Below, in pieces: positions 22,339 through 34,175 of a DNA stretch of 58,376 nucleotides. The stretch covers positions 50,499 to 108,874 of the forward strand of contig MNCI01020989.1 of the NCBI GenBank assembly GCA_015680685.1, given 5' to 3'. This DNA comes from Gnetum montanum (lineage: Eukaryota; Streptophyta; Gnetopsida; Gnetales; Gnetaceae). The notes under the pieces were generated by a model. The model ran no database searches and was not told the origin of the DNA. It saw only the letters and a list, made by a program, of their open reading frames with translations. Positions within the stretch are counted from its first letter, which is position 1. Every line of letters starts with the position of its first letter. The position numbers and the translations under genes were made by a program.

Positions 22339-22428
22339 ATTTCAAACTTTAACAGTGAAGTTTCTTTCTCAGATCAGTTTTTTTATTAAACATATAACAA
22401 ATATTAATACGTATTAATTTTCTTAATT

Positions 22429-23158
22429 NNNNNNNNNNNNNNNNNNNNNNNNNNNNNNNNNNNNNNNNNNNNNNNNNNNNNNNNNNNNNNNNNNNNNNNN
22501 NNNNNNNNNNNNNNNNNNNNNNNNNNNNNNNNNNNNNNNNNNNNNNNNNNNNNNNNNNNNNNNNNNNNNNNNNNNNNNNNNNNNNNNNNNNNNNNNNNNN
22601 NNNNNNNNNNNNNNNNNNNNNNNNNNNNNNNNNNNNNNNNNNNNNNNNNNNNNNNNNNNNNNNNNNNNNNNNNNNNNNNNNNNNNNNNNNNNNNNNNNNN
22701 NNNNNNNNNNNNNNNNNNNNNNNNNNNNNNNNNNNNNNNNNNNNNNNNNNNNNNNNNNNNNNNNNNNNNNNNNNNNNNNNNNNNNNNNNNNNNNNNNNNN
22801 NNNNNNNNNNNNNNNNNNNNNNNNNNNNNNNNNNNNNNNNNNNNNNNNNNNNNNNNNNNNNNNNNNNNNNNNNNNNNNNNNNNNNNNNNNNNNNNNNNNN
22901 NNNNNNNNNNNNNNNNNNNNNNNNNNNNNNNNNNNNNNNNNNNNNNNNNNNNNNNNNNNNNNNNNNNNNNNNNNNNNNNNNNNNNNNNNNNNNNNNNNNN
23001 NNNNNNNNNNNNNNNNNNNNNNNNNNNNNNNNNNNNNNNNNNNNNNNNNNNNNNNNNNNNNNNNNNNNNNNNNNNNNNNNNNNNNNNNNNNNNNNNNNNN
23101 NNNNNNNNNNNNNNNNNNNNNNNNNNNNNNNNNNNNNNNNNNNNNNNNNNNNNNNNNN
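22429..23158. other. Assembly gap (730 N)
   Basis: Run of N immediately upstream of the XTH pseudogene. Its promoter and possibly the end of the hAT relic are hidden here. Any frame called across it is an artefact. Confidence 1.
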
Positions 23159-23215
23159 TGCAATTCTACTGTCCACAACACCGGTACTATTCTATTGCTG
23201 CTGCTGCTGTATGCC

Positions 23216-24185
23216 ATGGCACGTTTAAGGACCGCAGCACTTACAGTGGTTTTGGCAATGCTGGTGGCGGCCCTTGCGACACAGAATTTTTACTCGGACG
23301 TTTCAAGTGACGTTCGGGGACGGCCACGTCCGGATCTCCGAGGACGGCCAAACTCTGCAACTGGCCATGGTTGATAACGTTACAGGCGGTTCCGGCTTCC
23401 AGTCCTACGCCGAGTTTCTCACGGGCATTGTCAGCGTCCGTCTGCGTCTCGTTCCGGGCGATTCCGCAGGCACAGTTACCACATTTTATCACACATCTCC
23501 GCATAACGATTCCGCGGGTCTGCTGCACGACGAGATCGACATGGAGTTCCTGGGCAACGTTTCTGGGCAGCCCTACATTCTGCATACCAATGTCTACGTG
23601 GGCGGTCAAGCAGATGGGGAGCAGCGATTCTATCTCTGGTTCGATCCCAGCGCGGATTTCCACAATTACACTATTCTCTGGAACACACGGCAGATCGTAT
23701 GGTTGGTGGATGGAATTCCTATTCGGGTGTTCCGCAATTTGGAGGATGGAATTCCTATTCGGGTGTTCCGCAATTTGGAGGATGGAATTCCTATTCGGGT
23801 GTTCCGCAATTTGGAGGATGCCAGCAACGGCGCAGTTGGATTTCCTCAAACTCGGCCCATGCGCGTGGCGGGACCGCTGTGGGATGGCGATCAGTGGGCT
23901 ACCCAGGGCGGATGCATCAAAACCGACTGGTCCAAAGCTCCCTTCATCGCCACTTATGCAAATATTTCTATTCAGGGTTGTTCCAATTGGGCCGAGTCTC
24001 GCATCTATGCTTGCTGGGGCGAGCAGTTCTTCTGGAATGCCGATGCTACATTGCAGACTCTGGATTACACGCAGTAGGGGCAGTTGTGGTGGGTTCATGA
24101 AAACTTTGTGATCTATGATTACTGTGATGATAAGCAGCGTTTCAATGATCAGCTCCCCCTCGAATGCACAATGCGTGTCTATTAG
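23216..24185 (+). pseudogene. Xyloglucan endotransglucosylase/hydrolase (XTH, GH16), broken copy
   Basis: XTHs cut and rejoin xyloglucan in the cell wall. The start ATG at 23216 opens a signal peptide (MARLRTAALTVVLAMLVAALA) followed by TQNFYSDV. An extra T in the run 23301-23303 then shifts the frame; the rest (23301-24077) reads VTFGDG, the catalytic HDEIDMEFLGN with the adjacent N-V-S glycosylation site, AGPLWDGDQWATQGGCIKTDWSKAPF, and ACWGEQ. TAG at 24075-24077 cuts off the conserved C-terminus (VIYDYC...RF...LEC), whose frame continues to TAG 24183. A 12-residue segment is present three times. No intron is seen, although XTH genes usually have two or three, so retroposition is possible. 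An out-of-frame ATG (23211) precedes the start. Confidence 0.9.
23709..23816 (+). repeat. Three identical 36-bp tandem copies within XTH
   Basis: The unit begins GATGGAATTCCTATTCGG and encodes DGIPIRVFRNLE. Copies lie at 23709, 23745 and 23781 with no difference between them. Normal XTHs have this segment once (VDxxPIRxFKN), so 24 residues are added in frame. Confidence 0.95.
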
Positions 24186-24439
24186 TCGCCGTAATGGCGC
24201 GTCCTCCCTGGTTTAGTTTTTTTTTTTGTTTTTCGTTGCTCCTATCTGCTGTTTCCTTTCGTAGTACTTGGGTTTCCGCCATTCCCGCAGTTTCTTTGTT
24301 ATGCGATTGCCGGATTCTCCCTTTCTTTTGCTTAAACGCTTTTAATTATATCATGATCAGCCTTACCGTCTTAAAAACTAATACGCTCTCCATACTCTCG
24401 GGCCTCGAATGCAACAGTAAAGTTGTCTTTAATGCATGG

Positions 24440-24557
24440 GTATATATATAGATACCCCTACCCCACTTTGAGGTTGGTGCATAAGATTAACGATACATAT
24501 ATATATAGATACCCCTACTCCACTTTGAGGTTGGTGCATAAGATTAACGATACATAG
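24440..24557 (+). repeat. 57-bp direct duplication downstream of XTH
   Basis: GATACCCCTACCCCACTTTG at 24451 recurs as GATACCCCTACTCCACTTTG at 24508. Each is preceded by TATATATATA and followed by AGGTTGGTGCATAAGATTAA. It lies in the former 3' flank of the XTH copy. Confidence 0.88.
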
Positions 24558-25129
24558 ACCTCAACGTATAAGAAACCTAAAAGTCATGCACTTAATAAAA
24601 TTTTTTTTGAGGTCACCAATATTGGTTGAAGATATTAAAACACTAAATTAGTTGAATGTGTCAAAATGTTACAATCGTTACCTAACATTCTTAAAAATAA
24701 TTTAACTTTAAGAATATATTTAAGATGTAATCACAAATACGATTTACACATCATAATCTATATAGCAAATTGACAAGTTAAATATTAGTAAAATTCATTT
24801 TGAATTAATTTGCAACTTAAAAAAGTTTAATAAAGAAAGCATGATTATGAAAGTTCCTTTGTTAGAGGAAATCTCGTACATCTCATCATTTCAATTAACT
24901 ATACACTATAAAAAGAGAGCCAATCTATACCAATGTAACCATAAATCTTAGATGCTCCTATACAGAGGTACTTTGAACTTTTTTCATTATAGTGCAATTT
25001 ATTTTTAGTGTCCAACACCATCTCCCCTGCCCCCAAAATCTCACTATAAAGTTTTTATAACCATAATCCCCATTTAATACATTTTGTATACAACATGAGA
25101 AATCATAGAGATTGAAAATCATATTTTTT
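24558..25129. other. AT-rich DNA, nothing recognised
   Basis: No open frame, repeat or RNA feature that I can support. Confidence 0.5.
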
Positions 25130-25620
25130 ATGAGGATTGGGTAGTCGTAATGCCCAACCATATGAATCTATGAGTATATGTGCTAAGGCTTCAATTAATT
25201 GTTATGTAATATGATTCTTGTCTTTGTAACTGGCACTTGTATTTAGCATATTATATACTTAAATATAGTTAAGGTATATGATTGAATGTATTATTGACCT
25301 TTTAGAATAATAAAGAAATGAATCATAATGAATGAAAAATCGATAATGAAGATAATGAAAATAGTCTCTCTCAAATATCAATATTATCAATAGAAGCCTA
25401 AGGGCATCAACTATTTGTTCTATCTTCCATTGTACTCCTAGAATACATGTTAGCTACTAAGCATACCAAGCTAAGTGCTATAGCACTTGAGTTTTCAATG
25501 TACTCAATCTGGAATATTAATTAGTAAGCATAAATGTAAACATAATTAACTTATTATTATTATTATATGTAAAAATAGGCATTACCCTTTGACTCACAAA
25601 AAGGGGCATTAATACTCTAA
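25130..25620 (-). repeat. Old LTR relic (Athila-like family)
   Basis: CGTAATGCCCAACCATATGAATC (25147-25169) and the following segments (a GTATATGATTGAATG-like tract, a CATACCAAGC..AAGTGCTATAGC tract) match in order the U5/R part of the minus-strand LTRs at 15918 and 18802. It is much more diverged than those copies, and no U3 or partner was found. Confidence 0.5.
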
Positions 25621-27036
25621 AGCTATAGTACACTAATTTTAGTGTATGTTCTATTTATGAATTTCAAAAAATATGCTATCCTCACTATTGTTGTTCTTAG
25701 TGTTAGTAGCTAGTAATAATGCTTGTAGGAGTAATATTTTCAACAATAATATTTACAATAAAGAAAATCTGTAATAGAAAATTTTTAAACATTATAGTGT
25801 ATTATCTCATAACACTATTTTAATATTTAAAGAATTGTACACCCAAAAACAATGACTAAGGTAAAAATTTTCCATTTATAGTTTTATTTGCAAGTTATAA
25901 GTATAATCATAAAGCTTCATCCTCATTGTTTAGTATAATTTTTTAAGAGGTTAATCTCCTTTTTTATGAAAAAGTTCAACATCCAAGAACATACCTTTTT
26001 AAAGCATTATTTCAAGATTATAAGAATATTTTATCTTGAGCAAGAATTGTTTTAGCAAAACTTAATCTCTCTATCATTAACATGTCCATTAAACTTAGTA
26101 TTAAAGGAATGCCATCATATTTATCTATAATTCATTAATTAAATTATCGTACTAAGTGTTCACCTATAAATTTTTCCAAATGCATGATACAAAAATATTT
26201 CTAAATATTTCCAAAGAAATTAGATTGTACGTGTTCTTCTTCCTCATTCCAAACTCCACACTAGTACCTAGTACTAGCAATATGAATAATGAGGTCTTAA
26301 CTAAGAGTCTTACCTTAGCAATCTCAGGTCAACATTAAGTAAATGAAATAAAAAATTCAATATGAAGGGGTTTTAAAATTAATTCAATAAATCTAAGGGA
26401 TCTATAAGCAAAAAAATTTCAATGTACAACTTCTTGTAACATTTTAACAAATCTTTTAAGAGAAGTTAAGTAGCAAAATGAAGAGAAACATTACATCATC
26501 AAAGCAAAATTGAAAGAAATATTTAGTTATATTTTTCACCATGGAAACTAGCAAATGCATAATATATGTTTAATTTATTAGAAAGTATTTGTGACCATAA
26601 TATAAAACCAAATTTTAAAAAAATTCCTATACCATTATATTTTCTAATTTTGAATGAGCACCATAGGATAGTGAAGTTAAAATTTAGCTTTTAAAAATAA
26701 AAATTTTGGCCCATGTGAAATAACTCTTGTGACCATGGTTGTTGACTACAAGCACTCAAAAGAAAAACAAACAAACAAACAAACAAACAAACAAAGAAGA
26801 AGAAGAAATAAGAGTAGTGAGGATAAGAAATTTTTCAAAATTCGTGAATAAAATTGACATACGCTAAAAACTCTATGTTGCATCTTCACAACATTAATAC
26901 TTCTTTTTGGTAATGAAAGGGTAATGCCTGTGAAAATACTTAAATGTAAATGCAGAATTATAAGAGCCAAATTGCTACAATATGTAGGTAAACATTCTTG
27001 ATGTTATTGATGCAAATGATCACATCTCACCTAAAT
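25621..27036. other. AT-rich DNA with a CAAA microsatellite
   Basis: No gene was seen. A simple repeat (AAAC/CAAA)n followed by (GAA)n lies at about 26760-26805. The segment ends at the target site of element C. Confidence 0.6.
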
Positions 27037-27041
27037 AAGAT

Positions 27042-27956
27042 TGATGAGTCATGTTAGCTTGGCTGCGTCGATGAGGCCTAGTCAACGCATCTTACCATGC
27101 TTCGACAAGGCCTAGTTGATGCATCTTACCATGCATCAACAAGGCCCCATCAACATAGTGTTGAAAATCAGCTATAAATATGTGTGTGCAACTACATTTA
27201 TGGCAAGTAGAGATTGTAGTTGCAGTGGAGATCTTGCATTTTTGCCATTTGAAAGGTAGAATTTTTTCCCCCGAGTGCCCATAGTAGGAGTTATTAAGTG
27301 TATGGATCTTTATTCGAGCATTGTTGTACTTGAGCATGACAGTGTGTGCGGTAATAAAGACAAGCTTTCTGATAAACCTTGCAGCACTTTGGATAGATTA
27401 GCTATTTTATTTATGCATTTAATATTCTCAATTATTTATTAAATTTTTTCTATTAGTTATTAAATATTTTCCAATTATTACATTAATGAAGCAATTAAAC
27501 TAGATAGATTACACACAAAAGTACAACTACTTTGATTGTAACACATATTCCCTTGGTAATCCCAGCAGTGTTATCACTTGGTATGCCCAATAGCATAGCA
27601 CTTGATCGCCCAACAATGGATACATGGGTTTATGACATGTATGAAAAGTGGGATCAAATGCTTGTGTTAGGATTGGTTAAATGCTAGTTACTTAGGTAAT
27701 GTAAGATTAGTTAATCAAATTCCTTTTATCTACATTTTGAGCACCAATGATAAAAATTGAATGCCTCAGTTACACTTAACCATACTAATGAATGTTACAA
27801 GTGTAATTGGGAATACAATGATTGACCTTAAGGCTAGATTCATTTCCTAAAGGAATAGTGCACTAGAAATGATAAAGTCCACAAAATTTGACTAGATGGT
27901 GCATAAACACTTTGTGATTCATATGGTTGGGCGTAGGGGTACCTCCCCACTCATCA
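27042..27956 (+). repeat. 5' LTR of element C
   Basis: Starts TGATGAGTCATG, ends CCACTCATCA (915 bp). U3 has repeated GATGAGGCC / AAGGCCTAGT motifs and a TTACCATGC tract repeated at 27091 and 27127. A TATA box (CTATAAATATG) lies near 27172 and AATAAAG near 27353. It is shorter than and differs in motif number from the 3' LTR. Confidence 0.92.
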
Positions 27957-27977
27957 TTAGCACTGTTGATGAGGACT
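27957..27977 (+). other. Primer binding site of element C, degraded
   Basis: TTAGCACTGTTGATGAGGACT occupies the place of TTGGCACCGTTGCCGGGGACT; the difference is mutational. Confidence 0.65.
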
Positions 27978-28111
27978 TTGTTTGTGGAACATGCACTATT
28001 TGGGTTTAAGTGAATACCATTAATATCATTGTACAAACCTCAAGGTCAATATTATTCCCACTATATATAGAATTATAAAAGCACAGTAATAATTTTATTT
28101 TGTTTTGCAAA

Positions 28112-30600
28112 ATGTCTTCTTCTTCTCACAAGCATGAAGATACCAAACCACTGATCCCACAAGAATGCAAGGTGATATACACTCATTTAGATGAGTTTGT
28201 GGGAAACTTCACCTTCATCCTACATTAGGATGAACAACTGTGATTGTGTGATATGGAGGGTAACATGATCTTGCCTCCCAATCGATTTGTGCCTAGAATG
28301 TTATTCAAAATTCTTAAGAAGTTGGGCATGGAAAATCTTCACAAAGAATACATTGTGGATGGATATGACACTCAAAACTACTATCCCATTCAAACACAAT
28401 GCAAATGAGATAGACATCAAGAGAAAATCCGTGAAGCTACAAAGAGGAAACATTACACCAATCCCTTATTCCTACTAAATCAAGATGACACTAAGGATCC
28501 TCCTACTAAAGGTTCTTAGCATGAAGATTCTCCACCCCCTATTTTAGATGGGAAGGGTGTGAACCTGAACCTACAATCCATAAACTAGGTTCAAGAAAAA
28601 GTGACAGTCAAAGTAGGGACTCAAGCAAGCATCATAACAGCAAGGGATCTAAGGATGGTGATCATGATAAGCGTAAGACTGGTGGTAGACATCGTGGTGG
28701 CAGTGGTGGTCCATCTTCCTCTTCATCCTCTTCATTTGAATCTGAACATTCCTCTTCATCTGATGATTCTCATGGAAGACACTATTGGAACAATCATGAT
28801 GAAAGTGATCAGTGAGATAACAATGACAGTGAAGGCCACAAAAAATGAAGGGGTGGTCAAAATCATCATTAACATCATCGATGCAGCGATGATGATGAAC
28901 CTTTATTGGTGACTTGAAGTATGCTCAACATTGTGGAGGTAGTAAAAGTCCCAACTAGGCATATGGAAGATAGTCAAATCAAGCACCTAGACATGAACAA
29001 TATCCCAAGATTTGAAGGGGGATACAACTCTGATCCGCAAACACATCTACAAGCTTTTCATGATGTCTATACCTTAAAAAACATAAAGAATGAGTGGCAA
29101 AAACTCAAGCTTTTCCCAAGGACACTCATTAAGGAAGTTGAAAGTTGATACTAGTCTTTGGAATTGGAATCTATTTGTCGATGGAGTACTATGTTAGACC
29201 TATTCAATTACAAATACTAGACATACTCCAGAGTGTCTAATTTGAGAAGGAAAATCTAAGATTAGAAACAAGGAGTACATGAACCCTTGGATGCCACCAT
29301 GGGTCAATACTATTCACTCCTACATCGATGCCCTAGCCATGGTAATTCTTAGAGGGAACAACTTCATCACATCACAGATGGGCATAGAGCAGAAACAAGA
29401 AGAACCCTTGGGGTGTATGCCTAAGGAAGGTTCTTTGAAATGAGAGCTCATTAGATCCAAAGGCTAATTGAGTAAGTAGTAAAAGAATAAGATGAGCTAC
29501 AAAAAAGGGAAAGTATTAAAGAGTGCAATAGGGACCCCTCCATCATAAAATAAGAGGCTCAATTTTGTGATGAGGAGAAATCACCACTTGATGAAGTGGT
29601 GAACAGAATGATCTTGCCCATTCAAAAAAAAATTTCTAACATTTCAGCCAAGGTTGACAAATTATGAGACTCTTTGGATGAAAAATTTCAAATTTCTTTG
29701 AAGATTGCTGAAGAATCTAAAGAGAAAAATAGTGATCGCAATCGTAGGAGGTGAAAAGAAGTTGAACGTGCCTAGCAAAGAAGTAAGGGAAAAGCTGTTG
29801 TAATAGAGGAAGTTGTGGAGTTTGACTTTAATGATGAAACTAAATGTGACATTTTCCAATATGAACATCCAAAGGGATGTTGCCCTATAGTGTCACACTT
29901 ACAAGAGTTTGGAGTGTACACATTGAATCCTTGCCTATGACATAGGTAAGCTCCAAGACAATTACCTTACCCTCAAGGTAGTCTAAGACAATTCCACCAG
30001 CAACAACAAGATTACTACCTAAGTGGAACTCCTCCACAACCTTATGAACAATACCAATAGTGGTACCAACCATAATCATGGGGAATGCCACTACCAAGGC
30101 AACAATACCCTTATAGGTAACTAGATCCATACGAGTATTATGTTTATAAGCTCTGTAAGTCATACATCATTCTAGCATCACTATTACCCTCCAAAGTACC
30201 ACCGAAAACATTCACCATCTACTCACGGGGAAACCCATATCCATATCCATATCATCCTCTACATCACTGTGCCCATACACCTCCACCTTCAACCTAGTTA
30301 CCTCCTACTCCATCCATGCAGGGTGAGATTCCTTCATAGATGCAATAACAAAATTCTACAAGGGCTGTACACTCACAACTAGTTTTTCAGTTGAGTGGTC
30401 CAGACAATCGATGATGAAAAAGACCTTTCTTCTAGCCCAATAGTCCTCTCCAGCCCTTAGAACCTACTCCAGCTAATTTTTCTACATCTACAACACCTTC
30501 ATCCTCTACATCAAATATCTTCGAGTGTCCTTCGAACCAAGTGCCACCTAGGATCCCCATTGTAATGCTAACCCATGTTGTTTCTAACTAGATCAAGGCT
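28112..30600 (+). pseudogene. gag of element C
   Basis: The start is ATG 28112 (MSSSSHKHED). A conserved start region (YTHLDEFVGNFTFIL) is followed by a Ser/His/Asp-rich linker (28700-28900), then the gag core: PRFEGGYNSDPQTHLQAFHD (28921-29148 is open), KLKLFPRTLIKE, MNPWMPPWV, ILRGNNF. Near 29850 comes YEHPKGCCPIVSHLQEFGVY, followed by a Gln/Pro-rich tail. Gag would form the particle that packages element RNA. Many stops and shifts; not functional. Confidence 0.82.
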
Positions 30601-33600
30601 AGCAATCCTCCTACAAAAAGATCTGATCTAGGAAGTTCACTCATTTATCTATAGATTTCTACACATGAGCCATGCAAAGCTCTTCTTGACTCTAGTTCCA
30701 AAGTTAATCGCATCTTCCATGAAATGTACAAGGCTTGGAACCTACCACCTCTTAAGAAGAGAAACATTCATCTAGAATTAGCAAATCAGTTGATTACTAT
30801 CCCTCTAGGATTAGTAGAGAACATTGTGACTATAGTTTGTGGGTGGTCCTATCCTATTGATTTTCTGGTGATCAAGGTGAACAACTACAAAAGTGACTTT
30901 CCCATCATTATGGGAAGAGCTTGGTTAAGCATGGTCAATGCAAGAATGAGTATAAGGAATCTATCTTTAGAAATATCCAAGGAAAATTAACTAGGTAAGA
31001 TTGAGAAGAAGCATATTCAATGCATTGTATACAATGATAATGGGTGCAACTGTGTGCAAAATATTTGGTCCATCAAGAGCACATACATTAAGGCATGTAA
31101 TTAGTGTGCACAAGAGATCAATATTCAAAGGTGTGTGTATGAAATAGCCACAAAGCAGGAGGGCACCCAATGGCTAATAGTTGATTCAGATAGTAGTACA
31201 ATATGCATGGACCCAACTGAGAGCCTAACATGTGCATATGTTGAAAGCATGGAAAAAATTGAATAAGTTCATTCCCACCTCTCTGATGAAGATGATGACA
31301 CCTATTGGGGAGAGTTGGAAATCTCAAATCACTTTAAGCAAGAGCCCTTAGAACTAAAAACTTTACTAGTTGGAATAGAGTATGCATTTTTAAAGAATAT
31401 AAAATCAATCATAATTAATGCAAAACTTACTCCTAAACAAAAATAAAAGTTGTTGAAAGTGGTGAAAAAATGGTCAATAGCCTTTGCTTGGTCATATCCA
31501 GAGCTAACAAGAATTAATCCAAGGATATGCCATCATTGCATCTACACCAACTTAGCCATGAAGCCTAGAAGGTAGCTGCAGAGGTAGCTAAATCCCAAAT
31601 CAAAGCAAATCTTCAAGGAGAAAATAGAGCAACTCCTCAAGGTGGGATTCATCTATCCAATGATGGATAGTGAGTGGGTTAGCCCACTCGTAATTGTGCC
31701 AAAGAAGGGAGGAAAATGGTGAGTTTGCATTACCTTTAGGCTATTGAATAGGGAAATGTTTAAAGATCATTTTCCTTTGTCATTTGTGGATCAAGTATTA
31801 GACACCATTTCTGGGCATTGTTATTATAGCTTCTTGGATGGTTATAGTGGCTATAACCAAATCCAAATTACACTCGAAGATCAATCCAAGACAACATTCA
31901 TGAGTCCTTAGGGGACTTTTGCATATTGTAAAATGCCATTTGGTCTATGTAATGCCCCTACAACCTTTCAATGCTTGGTCCTTAGTATCCTTAAATAGTA
32001 GATTGGTGGTGGTATTGAAGTCTTCATGGATGAATTTTCCATCTATGGAGCTACCTTTGAGCAAGCCTTGAAATGACTTGAGCAAGTATTGAAGAGATGT
32101 GTAGAGACAAACCTATAGCTCAATTGGTAAAAGAGCCATCTCCTGGTCCAAGAAGGCATTGTGCTAGGGCACCAAATTTTACAAAAAGGGATTGAGGTAG
32201 ACCTAGAAAAAATAAGGATCATCCAAGGAATAACATGCCAACTAGAGACTGTAAAAGATGTTCGGTCATTCCTTGGACACACTATCTATTACCGGTGATT
32301 CATAGAGAGTTTTTGTAAGATTGCAAAGGTATTGGTAGAGCTTACAAAGAAAGATGCACCTTTGATCTAGACCAAGGAATGTGAACATGCGTTCTAACAA
32401 TTAAAGGATAAACTTGTAGAAACGCCAATCCTACAAGAACCAAATTGGTCCAGGCAATTCCATATCATGACAGCTGCATCTAACTATGCTTTGGAAGCAA
32501 TGCTCATGCAAATGGACAATAAGAAACATCCATATTACATTCACTGTGCAAGTTGAAGCATTGTGGGAGCATAGTTAAATTACACCACCACGAAGAAAGA
32601 ATTAATGGCAGTGGTGTATGCACTAGAAACATTTAGGCACTATGTGCTTTGTTACAAAGTAGTTTTACATACGAACCATAGTGCAATCTGCTTCCTTATG
32701 AACAAGCTAATGGTGAGCCCCTGTGTTATATAGTGGCTTATGATCTTGTAGGAATTCAATCTCACGTTGGTAGATCAAAAAGGGATTAAGAATATGGTCA
32801 CTGACCATATTTCTCACTTAAGATGGGATAATAAAGAGAAAAAGAACTTGCTCTCTGATCAGTTTCCAGACGAACTCCTCTTTATAGAAGCAATAAGTGA
32901 ATAAATGCCTACAAAAGAAACATGGTAGAATGACATCCTCACATATCTCCTCACTTAGGAGATGCCACAAGACTTGGATTTTAGGAAGAAGAAACAATTT
33001 CTTCATTAGGCCAAATACTTCATGGAAATCAATGGACACCTTTACAAGGTGTGTGCCAATGGCCTAATTCGTTGGTCTGTCCTTGACAGAGATTAACTAA
33101 ACATTCTTTAGGATGCTTATGAAGGGCCTTGTGGAGCTCACTATGTAGGGAGACACACAACCATAAAAATCCTGATGGTATGATACTATTGGCCTATAAT
33201 CTTTAGGGATGTGCACGAGTTCATCAAGTCTTGTAAATGTTATCAACGTGACGAGGGGATGAATACTCACATGGAAGGTCCTCAACAATGAATTTAACCA
33301 CTAGAACCTTTTGATATATGGGGCATTGACTTCATGGGTCCCATCATAGCCATGTCCAACGGAAAGGCGTATATTATAGTAGTAGTTGACTACTACACAA
33401 AATGGGTAGAAGTAGCAACCATTACTGATTGTACATCATCCATTGCTGCCAAATTTATACAAGAAAATATCATGAATAGGTTTGGGATGCCATGTTCACT
33501 AATTTCTGATAATGGAACTCATTTCACAAGTGTCACCTTTAGAAAGTTAATGTAACGTTTAGGAGTAGAACATAAATTAATAAAACCTTACCATCCCCAA

Positions 33601-34175
33601 GCCAATGATCAAGTAGAGGTAACCAACTAGGAGATTACAAAAATAATAACGTGAACCATTAGCAAGTATAAGAAGGATTGGAGTACAAAGCTTAATTATG
33701 CTCTCTAGGCTTATCATTCAACTTGGAAACTTCCTATTTGCTATTATCCCTACAAGTTAGTTTACATGAAACTTCCAATGCTCCTGATTCAATCTAAGCT
33801 CCATACACTCTCAATGACCAATGATCTAAACCTTGACCTAAGTATAGCATAGAAGGAAAGATTTATCAATCTAAAAATGTTAGATGAAAATTGATTAGTG
33901 GCCCTATCCTTGAATGAGATGAACAAGGAATTTAGTAAGAAATGTCATGACCTTAGAATTAGGAAAGTAAAACTTCAACCATAAGATAAGGTTATCTACT
34001 AGAACCCCACACATGTACCTCAAAAGAAAAAAAATCAAACATTATGAAATGGAACTTATATAATTAATCAAACCTTTCCCCCTAGGGCCATGTTGATCTA
34101 CAAGCCTGAATGCCCAAATAAAAAGTAGTTGGCTAATATCCAACAAGTGAAGCCTTTCCTAGAACCAAGATAGGC
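30601..34175 (+). pseudogene. pol (protease, RT, RNase H, integrase) of element C
   Basis: Protease region at about 30670-30990: LLDSSSKVN in place of the usual DLGASVN, then PIIMGRAWLS. RT at about 31620-32330: GFIYPMMDSEWVSPLVIVPK, FLDGYSGYNQIQI, KMPFGLCNAPTTFQ, and the catalytic box reading FMDE instead of FMDD. RNase H at about 32450-32800, with TAASNYALEA (catalytic Asp lost). Integrase at 33090-34100: a degraded zinc domain, WGIDFMGPIIAMSNG, LISDNGTHF, PYHPQAN. The GPY/F-like end is near 34050. Most stops are single-base changes from Gln or Trp codons. The copy cannot make active enzymes. Confidence 0.88.

Noticed and set aside
22349-23217. Apparent frames of about 270 codons made of unknown residues
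   Set aside because: They run through the 730-base assembly gap.
23241-24098. 285-codon minus-strand frame
   Set aside because: Shadow of the XTH coding sequence on the opposite strand, favoured by its high GC.
23371-24111. 246- and 133-codon plus-strand frames overlapping the XTH
   Set aside because: Out-of-frame readings of XTH; only the frame with HDEIDMEFLGN fits a family.
32100-32150. A-box-like GAGCTCAATTGGTAAA-type stretch as tRNA gene
   Set aside because: Lies in the RT coding region of element C, with no B box at the right distance.
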